Origin: Algisphaera agarilytica
GTDB lineage: Bacteria > Planctomycetota > Phycisphaerae > Phycisphaerales > Phycisphaeraceae
Direction of reading: 5' to 3'
DNA length: 64,000 nt
NCBI RefSeq assembly: GCF_014207595.1
Contig: NZ_JACHGY010000001.1
Span: 1,940,909-2,004,908 of the forward strand
This document shows positions 1 to 8,346 of the stretch, piece by piece. The translations under genes and the position numbers were made by a program. Numbering within the stretch: the first letter of the stretch is position 1; each line of letters opens with the position of its first letter. A model generated the notes under the pieces. The model was not told where the DNA came from. It searched no databases and saw only the letters and a list, made by a program, of their open reading frames with translations.

Positions 1-848
1 TGGGTGCCCTCGGTGTTGCGCAGCTCGAATCGGCCGATGTTGCGGTCGTAGGTGATCACGCCGTCGGTCCCGATGAGCTGATACAGGAACAGGCTTTCGG
101 GGTCTTTCATGGTGTGGCCGAAGCCGTAGGAGATCTCGACCATGGTGTGGGCACCGTTGTCGTGGTCGAGGTGGGCGTAGACGTGGTCGGGGGCTTCGTA
201 GTCGTCGGCCCACGCGCCGTGGCCCCGCGCATTCACCACGGGGCTGCCCAGCCACCACTGGGCGAGGTCGATCTGGTGGGTGCCGCAGTCGACCATGGGG
301 CCGCCTTCGAGCATCCGGCCGTGCCGATGCGGGGCGACGCCTTGCTCGGGGTCGCGCTGGTTGTACTTGCCGTGGCAGTCCCAGTTGTAGATCAGCCGCA
401 GCGAGCGGACATCCCCGATCGCGCCCTCGGCGACGAGGTCCTTGATCTTCAGGGCCGAGGGCGAGAAGCGGTAGCAGAACGCGACGTACAGCGGCACGCC
501 CGCGGCGTCGGTCGCCTCGATCATGCGCTGGCCCTGCTCCTTGCTCATGGACAGCGGTTTTTCGCAGAGGATGGGCAGGCCGTGCTTGGCCGCGGCCAGG
601 ACGTTGGCCTCGTGGGCGGGGGCGGGCGAGGTGATGGCGACCGCGTCGATGCCCGAGGCGAAGAACGCTTCTTCGGTGTGGCAGGCGTGGCGGACGTTGA
701 AGCGGTGGGGGCTGGCCAGGTCGCGGGCGCGGCTGGCGTCGGGGTCGTAGATGGCGTGCAGCTCCAGCCCCGCGGTGTCGCGGATGGCCGGGAGGTGCCC
801 GTAGGTCGCCACGTTGCCACAGCCCATCAGGCCGATTTTCTTACTCAC
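1..848 (-). CDS. Gfo/Idh/MocA family NAD(P)-dependent oxidoreductase (3' end missing)
   Basis: The reading frame starts at a GTG and runs off the left edge after 282 codons. The N-terminus opens KKIGLMGCGNVATYGHLP, a Rossmann GxGxxA-type turn, followed by the conserved CEKPLSMS segment (the EKP motif of this family) and a GGPMVDCGTHQIDLAQWW stretch typical of the C-terminal alpha/beta domain with its DxGxHxxD pattern. Family members oxidise or epimerise sugars and inositols using NAD(P). It has no export signal, so it should be cytoplasmic. It is divergent from the KDPG aldolase gene, which suggests a sugar-acid substrate, but the substrate cannot be read from sequence. The GTG start has only a weak upstream purine stretch. 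Confidence 0.88.
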   Translation of the reverse strand, partial: MSKKIGLMGCGNVATYGHLPAIRDTAGLELHAIYDPDASRARDLASPHRFNVRHACHTEEAFFASGIDAVAITSPAPAHEANVLAAAKHGLPILCEKPLSMSKEQGQRMIEATDAAGVPLYVAFCYRFSPSALKIKDLVAEGAIGDVRSLRLIYNWDCHGKYNQRDPEQGVAPHRHGRMLEGGPMVDCGTHQIDLAQWWLGSPVVNARGHGAWADDYEAPDHVYAHLDHDNGAHTMVEISYGFGHTMKDPESLFLYQLIGTDGVITYDRNIGRFELRNTEGT

Positions 849-1079
849 GTCGAAGGTTCCATCCGTTGTCGTCAGCGGTCGATAGGCCCGGGCCCGGACT
901 CGCGCTCGAGTCGTCGCCGGGGCGAGACGGCTTAGATCATAGACCAATTTGCAGCCGGAGCGAAGGGGCGAGGCGGGCGTGACCGCGGGCCCGGGTTCAG
1001 TACACTGAGGCCCCGAATCGCCTCGCCGAACCCGCGGAAATCCGCCGCATCACGCCCCCATCCCCGCAGACGCAACACC
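849..1079. promoter_or_regulatory. Divergent intergenic region with candidate -10 box for the aldolase gene
   Basis: This gap separates two divergently transcribed genes. On the plus strand a TACACT hexamer at 1001-1006 resembles the TACAAT/TACAGT -10 boxes seen elsewhere in the window, with GTGACC about 16 bases upstream as a weak -35. The -10 lies inside a short inverted repeat (TCAGT-AC-ACTGA, 997-1008), a possible operator. No ribosome-binding site is obvious before the ATG at 1080. Confidence 0.35.
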
Positions 1080-1754
1080 ATGGCTTCACCCCCGCCTGCC
1101 CCCGCTCCCGTCTTTCCCGAAGCGATCGCGCAGCGCCTGCGCTCCACCCGATTGGTCGCGGGCTTCTCCACCGAAACACCCGAAGACGCCGTCGCCACCG
1201 CCAAGGCGATCCTCGCCGGCGGGATCGATGCGCTCGAAGTCACGCTGCGCACCGCCGACGCCGTGGCGGGCATCCGCGCGATCGCCGAAGAATTGCCGGA
1301 CGTGTTGCTGGGCGTGGGCACGATCCTCACGCCCGAGCAGGTGCGCCGGGTCAAAGACGCCGGGGCCCACTTCGGCGTGAGCCCGGGGCTCAGCATGGAC
1401 GTGATCGAAGCCGCCGCCGAGTGTGGCCTGCCCTACGCCCCGGGCATCGCCACGCCCAGCGAGCTGACCCAGGCCGTCAACGCGGGCAGCCGACTCGTGA
1501 AGCTGTTCCCCGCAGCCAACCTCGGCGGGGTGCCGTACCTCAAGAGCATCGCCGCCCCCTTCGCCTCGCTCGGCGTCGAGTACTTCCCCTTCGGCGGGGT
1601 GAACCGCGACAACATGCAAGACTACTTGGCCCAGCCCGAGGTGATCGCCGTAGGCGGTACCTGGCTCGCGCCCAAGGCCATGATCCAGAACCAGCAGTGG
1701 GACCAGATCACCGAAGCGGTCAAGGAATCGGTCGACGCGCTCGGCAATCAATAA
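1080..1754 (+). CDS. eda: 2-dehydro-3-deoxy-6-phosphogluconate (KDPG) aldolase
   Basis: The 224-residue product has the usual length of class I KDPG/KHG aldolases, which cleave KDPG to pyruvate and glyceraldehyde 3-phosphate. The family hallmarks are in place: LEVTLRT with the catalytic Glu at about residue 53, GVGTILTPEQ, and LVKLFPA with the Schiff-base Lys at about 141, then FGGVN and the phosphate-binding VGGTWLAP near the C-terminus. It is cytoplasmic. The KDG kinase gene follows 30 bases downstream, so kinase and aldolase form the last two steps of a hexuronate or deoxy-sugar route. A galactose-configured substrate (KDPGal) is equally possible. Confidence 0.93.
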   Translation: MASPPPAPAPVFPEAIAQRLRSTRLVAGFSTETPEDAVATAKAILAGGIDALEVTLRTADAVAGIRAIAEELPDVLLGVGTILTPEQVRRVKDAGAHFGVSPGLSMDVIEAAAECGLPYAPGIATPSELTQAVNAGSRLVKLFPAANLGGVPYLKSIAAPFASLGVEYFPFGGVNRDNMQDYLAQPEVIAVGGTWLAPKAMIQNQQWDQITEAVKESVDALGNQ

Positions 1755-1784
1755 ACAACAACAAACGAAACAGGCTTAATCGAG

Positions 1785-2885
1785 ATGGATGTAAACATGA
1801 AAGCAGTCGTGGGTTTTGGTGAGATCATGGGACGCATGGCCGCAGTCGGCCCGCTGCGTCTGCGTCAGTCACGCGCGCTCGACGTCACCTACGCCGGGGC
1901 CGAGGCGAGTGTTACCGCGTCCATCTGCAACTTCGGCGGGGTCGGCCGCTACGTCACCGCCCTGCCTAAGCACGCCCTGGCCGAGGCCGCGATGGACTCG
2001 ATGCGGGCCGTGGGCATCGACACATCTTTCATCAAACGCACCGACTACGGCCGGCTCGGGCTGTACTTCCTCGAGACCGGCGCCAACCAACGCCCCAGCA
2101 ACGTGATCTACGACCGCGACGACTCGGCCGTGGCCATGACCCCAGCCTCGGGTTACGACTGGCCGGCCATCTTCGCCGACGCGCAGTGGCTGCACCTCAG
2201 CGGCATCACGCCCGCCCTTTCCGCCCACGCCGCCGAGGCTACGCTCGAAGCCGCCAAGGCCGCCCAAGCCCACGGCGTCAAGGTGTCGATCGACCTCAAC
2301 TTCCGCAAGAAACTCTGGCGCTGGTCGGACGAGCTACAAGGAAAGGCCCTCGCGGGGAAAACGATGCGCGGCATCCTGCCGTTTGTCGACGTGGTCATCG
2401 CCAACGAAGAAGACTGTTCCGATGTGCTGGACATCCACGCCGGCGAAAATGACGTCGAGTCCGGCGAACTTGACATCTCCCACTACCCCGGCGTCGCCCA
2501 GCAGGTTATTGAGCAGTTCCCCAACGTCTCCAAGGTCGCGATCACCCTCCGCGAAAGCCTCTCGGCCTCACACAACAACTGGGGCGCGATGCTCTACGAC
2601 GGCGCATCCAAGCAGGCCCACTTCGCGCCGCTCGATCAAGCTGGCAACTACCGGCCGTACGAAATCAAAAACATCGTCGACCGCGTGGGCGGCGGCGATT
2701 CGTTTGCCGCCGGGCTGATCTTCTCACTGATCACCTCCGAGCTGAGCGACCCCGCCGTCGCGGTGAAGTACGCCGTGGCCGCGTCGTGCTTGAAGCATTC
2801 GATCAAAGGCGACTTCAACTACTCGACCCGCGCCGAAGTCGAAGCCCTGATGGGCGGCGCAGCATCGGGCCGCGTGGTTCGCTAA
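1785..2885 (+). CDS. kdgK: PfkB-family sugar kinase, probable 2-keto-3-deoxygluconate kinase
   Basis: The 366-residue protein is a ribokinase/PfkB fold kinase. It has the N-terminal GEIMGRM region, the SIDLNFRKKLW segment, and the C-terminal signature RVGGGDSFAAGLIFSL with the catalytic-base Asp at about residue 305. It should phosphorylate KDG to KDPG, feeding the aldolase encoded just upstream; the two genes are 30 bases apart and presumably co-transcribed. An insertion between about residues 215 and 245 (charged, Asp/Glu-rich) makes it slightly longer than typical KdgK. The ATG at 1785 is used; an in-frame ATG at 1797 is an alternative. Substrate assignment rests on gene context. Confidence 0.85.
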   Translation: MDVNMKAVVGFGEIMGRMAAVGPLRLRQSRALDVTYAGAEASVTASICNFGGVGRYVTALPKHALAEAAMDSMRAVGIDTSFIKRTDYGRLGLYFLETGANQRPSNVIYDRDDSAVAMTPASGYDWPAIFADAQWLHLSGITPALSAHAAEATLEAAKAAQAHGVKVSIDLNFRKKLWRWSDELQGKALAGKTMRGILPFVDVVIANEEDCSDVLDIHAGENDVESGELDISHYPGVAQQVIEQFPNVSKVAITLRESLSASHNNWGAMLYDGASKQAHFAPLDQAGNYRPYEIKNIVDRVGGGDSFAAGLIFSLITSELSDPAVAVKYAVAASCLKHSIKGDFNYSTRAEVEALMGGAASGRVVR

Positions 2886-2902
2886 ATCAATCTCATCCTC
2901 AT

Positions 2903-3081
2903 GTAGGTCAGGTCTTCGACCTGACAACGTCTATCTGTGACGCTGATGTCGCGTCGGCCGTAGGTCAGGCATGCTTGCCTGACGCGAGTATGCTGTGGTT
3001 TGATGTCAGGCAGGCATGCCTGACCTACAAGCGACAAGCTTCTTTGCGTGGCACCGATGTCCGCGTCAGGTCGAAGACCTG
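2903..3081. repeat. Four-hairpin inverted repeat cluster (REPIN-like)
   Basis: Four short palindromes lie between the kinase and sulfatase genes: 2907-2925 (8-bp arms, 3-base loop), 2964-2983 (8-bp arms GTCAGGCA/TGCCTGAC), 3005-3024 (same arms, other orientation) and 3067-3081 (6-bp arms). Units 1 and 4, and units 2 and 3, are reverse complements of each other, so the whole cluster is a nested inverted repeat. Each is tied to the core GTAGGTCAGG. It sits between the ends of two convergent genes. Confidence 0.85.
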
Positions 3082-3092
3082 CCCCACTACCC

Positions 3093-4982
3093 TCAGCGCG
3101 ATACGCTCGGCAGTTCAAGTTTCTTGTCATCGCCGCCGTAGAGCTGCGGGCCGGCGTCGAGGCGGAAGACTTTGCCTTCCGGCCCGGCTTTCCAGTCCAC
3201 CTCGATGCGACGCGGTTCGCGGATGACGATGTCTTCGAGCTTGTTTCGCAACGCGGTGGCGACCTCGGCGTAGCGCGGGTCGAGCGCGACGTTCTGCACC
3301 TCGTTTGGGTCGGCCGTGAGGTCGTAGAGTACGGCTTCGACTTGCTTCAGCGATTTGCCCAGCGGCCAATCCATCTGCTTTCCGGGTGCGTTGACGGGCT
3401 TGACCTTCATCGAGAAGGCGTAGTCCTTCGTGCGGAGCGCCGCCCGCGGGCCGGTGACCCACCAGCTCTCGATCAGCACGTAGTCCCGTGCGGGGACGCT
3501 ACCCTCGGCGACCTTCGCGAGGTCGTAGCCGTCGAGGTGGTCGAACTCGGATGAGTCCACGTCAAGCCCCGCCGCGGCATAGAACGTCGGCGCCATATCG
3601 ACGAACTCGGTGAAGTCGTGGACGACTTTGCCCGCAGGGAAGTTCTTCTTGTCCGAGGACACCACGACGACAGGGTTGTGGACGTCGAGGTCCCAGGTGG
3701 CGAACTTCGAGGTCATGCCGTGCTCGTTGAGCTTCCAACCGTGGTCGCCACAGACGTAGACGATCATCCAGGGCTGGCCCTGCGCTTCGCTGTAGGCGGT
3801 GAAGGCTTCGACGGTTTCGCCCACGAGTTGGTCGCCGTAGGCGCAGAAGGCGTAGTAGTCCTGGATCATCTGCTGCAGATGTGCTTCGGTGAGGTGGTCG
3901 GTGCGCTTGCTGCCGTAGAGCTTTTGGAGCTGCGGCGGGAACGCGGCGATCTCGCCGGGCGCGGCCTGGGGGATCTTGTAGGTGTACTGCGCGAAGCGGT
4001 CGCGGTAGGACTTGGGCGGGAGCACGGGGGTGTGCGGGAAGTCGAAGCCGACGTGGACAAACAACGGCTTGCTGGGGTCGGGGCCATGCAGTTTTTTACC
4101 GGTGACGGCTTGGTACGGCTGCCCCGCGTTTTGCAGGTACTTTTCGAGGTTGCGCACGGTGAAGCCGTCACGCGTCAGGCCGACGGATCGGCTGCTCTCT
4201 CCGCCGATGATCATGCGGTCGAACGACTCAACGGGGTCTTTGCCCGGCTCGTAGTGCGGGAGGATTTTCAGCCGCTCGACCAGATCAGCGAAGGCCTCGT
4301 ACGACTCGGCGGGATGGTCGCCGGACTTGACGTTGTTGACCAGGACGCGTTTGCCGTCGTCGAAGTAGAAGACGATGTTCTCGCCCCGGTTCTTTCCATC
4401 TACCCACAACGGCTCTTTGACCCAGTCGGTATCACCCGCGAGGCGGAACTTGCGGTCGCCGCCGATGATCTGCTGGTACTGCTGGCTGTCCCAGCTCACC
4501 TTCTGGCCGTCCCACGGCAGGGTGCGTTCGCCGAGCTTGCCGGTGTGAGCGGTTTGGTAGCCCGCCGCGGCGAGGGTTTCGGGGACGGTGCTGCGATAGA
4601 TGTCGGCGTTGTTGGCGTGGTGCGTCTCGAAGCCGTACACACCCCGGCGGTGCGGGTAGCGGCCCGAGTGCATCGCGGCCCGGCTCGGCGCACAAGCGGG
4701 GCTCTGGGTGTAGGTATTGATGAACGTGGTGCCTTCGGCGACGAGGCGGTCGACGTGGGGCGAACTCACTGGGCCGAGCGGGCTGTCGTCTTGGTTGGAC
4801 ACGATGCGGTTGAAAGCGGCGATGGAGTCGTAGCGCTGGTCATCGGTGATGATCCACAGCATGTTCGGCTGCGTCGCGGGCTCGGCGGCCAGACTCGACA
4901 CGCCGGGAAGGCCGCACCCGACTGCGGTCAGGATCGCCAGGGCTTGGGTGAGAGGGCGGAGAGGGTTCAGGAGTTGGAACAC
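3093..4982 (-). CDS. Secreted type I sulfatase (alkaline-phosphatase superfamily)
   Basis: The product hydrolyses a sulfate ester. It has the metal-binding LWIITDDQR (Asp pair near residue 47) and the formylglycine motif CAPSRAAMHSGRYP, with the modifiable Cys at about residue 97, so it needs a formylglycine-generating enzyme. The C-terminal half carries the KLNEHGMTSK and SWWVTGPRAALRT segments of the fold. I chose the GTG at 4982 because GGAGG lies six bases upstream; it gives 629 residues and a clean signal peptide (hydrophobic stretch, cleavage near SSLAAEP). It is a different lineage from the three other sulfatases here and resembles iduronate-sulfatase-like members. Substrate unknown. 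Confidence 0.92.
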   Translation of the reverse strand: MFQLLNPLRPLTQALAILTAVGCGLPGVSSLAAEPATQPNMLWIITDDQRYDSIAAFNRIVSNQDDSPLGPVSSPHVDRLVAEGTTFINTYTQSPACAPSRAAMHSGRYPHRRGVYGFETHHANNADIYRSTVPETLAAAGYQTAHTGKLGERTLPWDGQKVSWDSQQYQQIIGGDRKFRLAGDTDWVKEPLWVDGKNRGENIVFYFDDGKRVLVNNVKSGDHPAESYEAFADLVERLKILPHYEPGKDPVESFDRMIIGGESSRSVGLTRDGFTVRNLEKYLQNAGQPYQAVTGKKLHGPDPSKPLFVHVGFDFPHTPVLPPKSYRDRFAQYTYKIPQAAPGEIAAFPPQLQKLYGSKRTDHLTEAHLQQMIQDYYAFCAYGDQLVGETVEAFTAYSEAQGQPWMIVYVCGDHGWKLNEHGMTSKFATWDLDVHNPVVVVSSDKKNFPAGKVVHDFTEFVDMAPTFYAAAGLDVDSSEFDHLDGYDLAKVAEGSVPARDYVLIESWWVTGPRAALRTKDYAFSMKVKPVNAPGKQMDWPLGKSLKQVEAVLYDLTADPNEVQNVALDPRYAEVATALRNKLEDIVIREPRRIEVDWKAGPEGKVFRLDAGPQLYGGDDKKLELPSVSR

Positions 4983-5190
4983 GGCAGGCCTCCAATTAGT
5001 GCCCAGAACCAATCAGGCTGGGCGAGATGGGTCGTGGAATGTGTGAGTGAATGAACCGATCAGAATGCGAGACGATGCGGAGATTATGTATATTATCTGT
5101 CCAATTCAAGGAATATTTATCCGATTTCTCGTCGAAATCTTGCTGAGGTGCATCAAAATTGCCTGAGAGTCGGTTGTGATATCAAGACAT

Positions 5191-5224
5191 AAATAAAGAC
5201 AGCCACCCATCGGGCGGCTGTCTT
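5191..5224 (-). terminator. Rho-independent terminator after tRNA-Ser
   Basis: AAGACAGCC (5196-5204) pairs with GGCTGTCTT (5216-5224). On the minus strand the stem is followed by TTTATTT, placed directly downstream of the tRNA-Ser 3' end. Confidence 0.75.
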
Positions 5225-5233
5225 GGTATGAAG

Positions 5234-5323
5234 CGGAGAGGGCGGGATTCGAACCCGCGGTAGGAGAAGTACCCCTACGACGATTTAGCAAACCGTTGCC
5301 TTCAGCCACTCGGCCACCTCTCC
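5234..5323 (-). tRNA. tRNA-Ser (anticodon GCT)
   Basis: The 90-nt minus-strand sequence folds as a class II tRNA. The acceptor GGAGAGG pairs with CCTCTCC, the anticodon loop contains TTGCTAA (GCT), there is a long variable arm (GTAGGGG/TCTCCTAC region), and the T-arm is CGGGTTCGAATCCCG. The discriminator is G, as expected for serine. CCA is not encoded. A terminator follows at 5191-5224. Confidence 0.95.
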
Positions 5324-5510
5324 AAAGGTGTTTCCCGCCGGTTCGGGCACGTCGGGGCGTGCATCCGGGCGGGAAATCGGCGATGTCGGCCTCACTGTAC
5401 CCGGTCCGGGTCCCCGGCGAGCGGCCGGGGCATCGGAAGTGGGGGTGAAGCCAACCCCACTTGACCCGGTTTCGACGCCCGGGGGCGGCCGATTTCGAGG
5501 GTGGGGGGAA

Positions 5511-5582
5511 TGGCGATGACTGGATTCGAACCAGTGACCGAGGGCTTATGAATCCCTAGCTCTACCGCTGAGCTACATCGCC
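5511..5582 (-). tRNA. tRNA with CAT anticodon (probable elongator tRNA-Met)
   Basis: The 72-nt minus-strand sequence has a seven-pair acceptor GGCGATG/CATCGCC, D-arm GCTC/GAGC, anticodon loop TTCATAA (CAT) and T-arm CTGGTTCGAATCCAG. The anticodon stem closes with an A.G opposition and lacks the three G:C pairs of initiator tRNA, so it is not fMet. CAT can also belong to the lysidine-modified Ile tRNA; that cannot be excluded by eye. CCA is not encoded. Confidence 0.9.
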
Positions 5583-5593
5583 TGCGATCCGGC

Positions 5594-5621
5594 ATTGTAG
5601 TAATCCCCGCCCATCGTTCAA
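5594..5621 (-). promoter_or_regulatory. Sigma70-type promoter of the CAT tRNA
   Basis: On the minus strand TTGAAC (5621-5616) and TACAAT (5599-5594) are separated by 16 bases, placing the start about 5 bases before the mature tRNA 5' end. The promoter lies in the left arm of a long imperfect hairpin (5605-5615 pairs with 5666-5676; 5627-5632 with 5655-5660). Confidence 0.65.
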
Positions 5622-5778
5622 GCCTGCCCCGCTTTCTGGAGGTTCTCGGTCGATGCGGGGGGACGGATGGGCGGGGGCGGGCTTGGTAGACTGTGGCCCG
5701 TTTACGATTTCGCTCATCCGCGGCGTGCCCAACCGTCGCGATGAACTACATAACCTGCCCCCCACGGAACCCCGCCCC

Positions 5779-6606
5779 ATGCCCGTCTCCACCTCGCTCT
5801 TCGATCTCACCGGCCAAGTCGCGCTCGTCACCGGCGGCGGCTCGGGCATCGGCAAAGCCTGCGCCACCGCCCTGCTCCAGCACGGCGCTAAGGTCGTGCT
5901 CGGCGGACGCACCCTGTCCAAGGTCGAAGAAGCGGCTCAGGAGCTCGACGCCCTGGGCGACGACTCGGGCGAGGACCCCGTGGCCGTGCCGGTGCAGCTC
6001 GATGTCGCGTCGGACGACTCGGCCGAGGCCGCGGTGAAGTTCGCCATGGACACCTTCGGCGGGCTGAACATCGTGATCAACTCGGCGGGCATCATGTGCA
6101 AGAAGCCGACCTTCGACCTCACCGGCGAAGACATGAACAGCCTCTACAACATCCACATCACCGGCGCCCTCCGCGTCAGCCAGGCGGCGGGGCACATCTT
6201 CCGCGAGCAGCACCAGGGCTCGATCATCAACATCGCCTCGATCAGCAGCTACATGAGCCTCACCGAGGTCACCGCCTACGCCTGTGCCAAGAGCGGCATG
6301 ATGGGACTGACCCACAGCCTCGCCAACGAGTGGGCGAAGTACGGCATCCGCACCAACGGCATCGCCCCGGGCTTCATCCCCACCGACATCAACCGCAAGA
6401 TGATCGAAGGCACCGACCGCGGACGACGCATCCTCGAACACACCCCCATGGCCCGCTTCGGCGAGGGCTCGGAGATCGCGGGTGCCGCGGTCTATCTCGC
6501 CAGCCCCGCGGCGAGCTTCGTCAATGGCATCACGATCCCGGTCGACGGGGGTTACCTCGCCTCGGGCATCGGCGACAGCGTCGCGCCGTGGGAAGCGGAG
6601 AAGTAA
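5779..6606 (+). CDS. Short-chain dehydrogenase/reductase (gluconate/deoxygluconate dehydrogenase-like)
   Basis: This 275-residue classical SDR has the cofactor motif TGGGSGIG (residues 18-25), NSAG at 101-104, and the catalytic Ser with YACAK (Tyr167, Lys171), then the APGFIPTDINRKM and VNGITIPVDGGYLASG ends of the fold. Family relatives oxidise or reduce sugar acids (gluconate 5-dehydrogenase, KduD-type 2-deoxygluconate dehydrogenase) or acyl-ACPs. The KDG-pathway neighbours favour a sugar-acid substrate, but this is inference. The ATG at 5779 fits the fold start; upstream in-frame codons have no homology-like content. A strong terminator follows. Confidence 0.87.
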   Translation: MPVSTSLFDLTGQVALVTGGGSGIGKACATALLQHGAKVVLGGRTLSKVEEAAQELDALGDDSGEDPVAVPVQLDVASDDSAEAAVKFAMDTFGGLNIVINSAGIMCKKPTFDLTGEDMNSLYNIHITGALRVSQAAGHIFREQHQGSIINIASISSYMSLTEVTAYACAKSGMMGLTHSLANEWAKYGIRTNGIAPGFIPTDINRKMIEGTDRGRRILEHTPMARFGEGSEIAGAAVYLASPAASFVNGITIPVDGGYLASGIGDSVAPWEAEK

Positions 6607-6639
6607 AACTCCGAGTTAAAGTCTTTTGGCTTGGGCAAA

Positions 6640-6677
6640 GCCCGTCGGTGCTGGAGCTCCAGCCGGCGGGCTTTTTT
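6640..6677 (+). terminator. Rho-independent terminator of the SDR gene
   Basis: GCCCGTCGG (from 6640) pairs with CCGGCGGGC (ending 6671) with one G:T pair, enclosing the palindrome CTGGAGCTCCAG, and is followed by six T residues. Confidence 0.88.
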
Positions 6678-6835
6678 ATGCGTTGCGCGTCGTGAAGAGA
6701 CGGCGAGTTGAGTGGCGCGGCCGGACAAGACGGAAAATGGATTGTAAATCCTTTACCAGACGGGGCGGGTGGCCTTACGATGTTGGGCCCGAGTGTCCCA
6801 CGCAGTTCTCGCTCCACCCTCCAGGAAGTATCTCC

Positions 6836-8317
6836 ATGCATTTCGGTTTCAAGGCGTCGTTTGTTTTTGTCGTTCCGGTTCTCGTGTGTCTGCTGTTCGC
6901 CGGCGAGGTGTTGGCCAAGCCCACGCCATGGTCCGAGGGCGGGCGGATCGCGATCACTGCGGATGGCAACCCCGATGCGGACTCGGATGATGTGGGCGCG
7001 ACCCCACTCACGCTGGCGGTCTTGGCAAAGGTCGGGCGGCAGGCGGACCTGGTGCACTACGACTTCAACAACTGGATGGAGTACAAGCCGATCGCGCCGA
7101 AGAAGAATCGGCTGTGGGACAGCGCGATGGGCGGGCAGGCCCGCTGGGGGTTTGAGCCCGGGGTGTTCTTCGATGTTTCCTTCGACCCCGAGGGCGCGGT
7201 CGAGAACCTCACCAAGCAGATCAATCAATCGACCGCGGATGATCCGCTCTTCCTGATCGCAGCGGGTCCGGTCGAGTTGGTCTACCGAGCGATGGTCGCC
7301 GCCGACGCGGACCGCCTGGATCACGTGGTATACATCACCCACCACCGCTACAACAACTACTACAAGCCGCGGATGTGGCACCGCAACCTCGACGACATCC
7401 TGGCGCTGCACCCGGGCCTCAAGGTCATCGCGATCAAGGACCAGAACCAGACGCTCAAGACCAAGAAGTTCGACGATTGGTTCTGGCTGCGTGATCACCA
7501 GGACCCAAACCTGCAGTGGATCTTCGAGCGTCTCGAGGCCAGCCGCAAGCCCGACGCGTCGGACGCGGGGATGCTGACCTGGCTCATCGGGCTCAACGGC
7601 AACAATGAACTCATCACGATGGAAGAGCTCATCGAATGGTTCGGCACCGAGCCGATCGAGAAGAACGGCAAAGAAACCGCCACGCCTCCGGCCCCCCAAG
7701 CCACCCGTCCGGAGATCCCCCTGCCCGACACGGATGTGATCTTCCAGGAGGTGGATGGCCGGATCGTCATCGAAGCCGAGAGCGTGCCCGTTCAGTTCCA
7801 CTGGCAACTCGAAACCTCCGAGCCCGGCTACACCGGCGAGGGCTACCTCCGCTACGTCCAGAAAGGCCTCAAGAGCACCGACCAACTCGCCCGCGGCGTG
7901 TTGACCTACAAACTCCGCATCACCGAGCCCGGCACGTACCGTATGGCGCTGAAACACTCGCACCGCGGCGCTGCGACCAACGACGCGAAGTCCAACCAGT
8001 GTTACACGCTCATGGGCATCGAGCCCGCGCCGTTCGGCATCATCCGCCGGACCTCGCACCCGCTCGCCGACGCGGAATTCAAGCAAGGCACGGGTTTCAC
8101 CTTCAAGACCCAGCACGAAAACTACGGCACCGTCGCCCGAACCGAAGGCAAGACCTCCGTGCCCGTGTACGAACTCGACAAGGGCGACCACTACTTCTTC
8201 ATCGCCGGCCGATCCAACGGCTACCGCTTGGACAAGATCCACCTGTTCAAAGAAGGCGTCGGAGGCTTCGGAGACGACTCGATCCCCGCGACGCCGATGA
8301 TCGATGGCAAGCCCTGA
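6836..8317 (+). CDS. Exported nucleoside-hydrolase-like protein with C-terminal beta-sandwich domain
   Basis: The 493-residue product starts with a signal peptide (residues 1-27, cleavage near VLAKP). The mature N-terminus has IAITADGNPDADSDDVGA, an Asp-rich loop like the metal site of inosine-uridine nucleoside hydrolases, and FLIAAGPVELVYRAM, also reminiscent of that fold and of the nucleoside-hydrolase-like DUF1593 proteins. After about residue 310 comes a separate beta-rich domain ending in HYFFIAGRSNGYRLDKIHLF, resembling a carbohydrate-binding sandwich. The gene lies 29 bases ahead of a GH43-like gene. A role on a glycan rather than a nucleoside is inferred. AGGA lies about 10 bases before the ATG. 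Confidence 0.7.
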   Translation: MHFGFKASFVFVVPVLVCLLFAGEVLAKPTPWSEGGRIAITADGNPDADSDDVGATPLTLAVLAKVGRQADLVHYDFNNWMEYKPIAPKKNRLWDSAMGGQARWGFEPGVFFDVSFDPEGAVENLTKQINQSTADDPLFLIAAGPVELVYRAMVAADADRLDHVVYITHHRYNNYYKPRMWHRNLDDILALHPGLKVIAIKDQNQTLKTKKFDDWFWLRDHQDPNLQWIFERLEASRKPDASDAGMLTWLIGLNGNNELITMEELIEWFGTEPIEKNGKETATPPAPQATRPEIPLPDTDVIFQEVDGRIVIEAESVPVQFHWQLETSEPGYTGEGYLRYVQKGLKSTDQLARGVLTYKLRITEPGTYRMALKHSHRGAATNDAKSNQCYTLMGIEPAPFGIIRRTSHPLADAEFKQGTGFTFKTQHENYGTVARTEGKTSVPVYELDKGDHYFFIAGRSNGYRLDKIHLFKEGVGGFGDDSIPATPMIDGKP

Positions 8318-8346
8318 TGTTTGGTTCACTTTTTGAGTCAATAACC

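Noticed and set aside
2903-3081. CRISPR array
   Set aside because: The units are short palindromes in mixed orientation with unequal spacing, not direct repeats with regular spacers.
2882-3130. Small minus-strand gene after the sulfatase
   Set aside because: The frame reads straight through the REPIN-like palindromes; the encoded text (QACLPD repeated) simply mirrors them.
3618-5054. Long plus-strand frame of 478 codons
   Set aside because: It is antisense to the sulfatase, which has a complete catalytic motif, a signal peptide and a good ribosome-binding site. High GC leaves antisense frames open.
6530-8341. Minus-strand frame of 603 codons
   Set aside because: It is antisense to two well-supported plus-strand genes and lacks any family feature.
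7636-8346. N-terminal extension of the GH43-like frame
   Set aside because: The frame is open through the neighbouring gene only because of base composition; the signal peptide starts at 8347.
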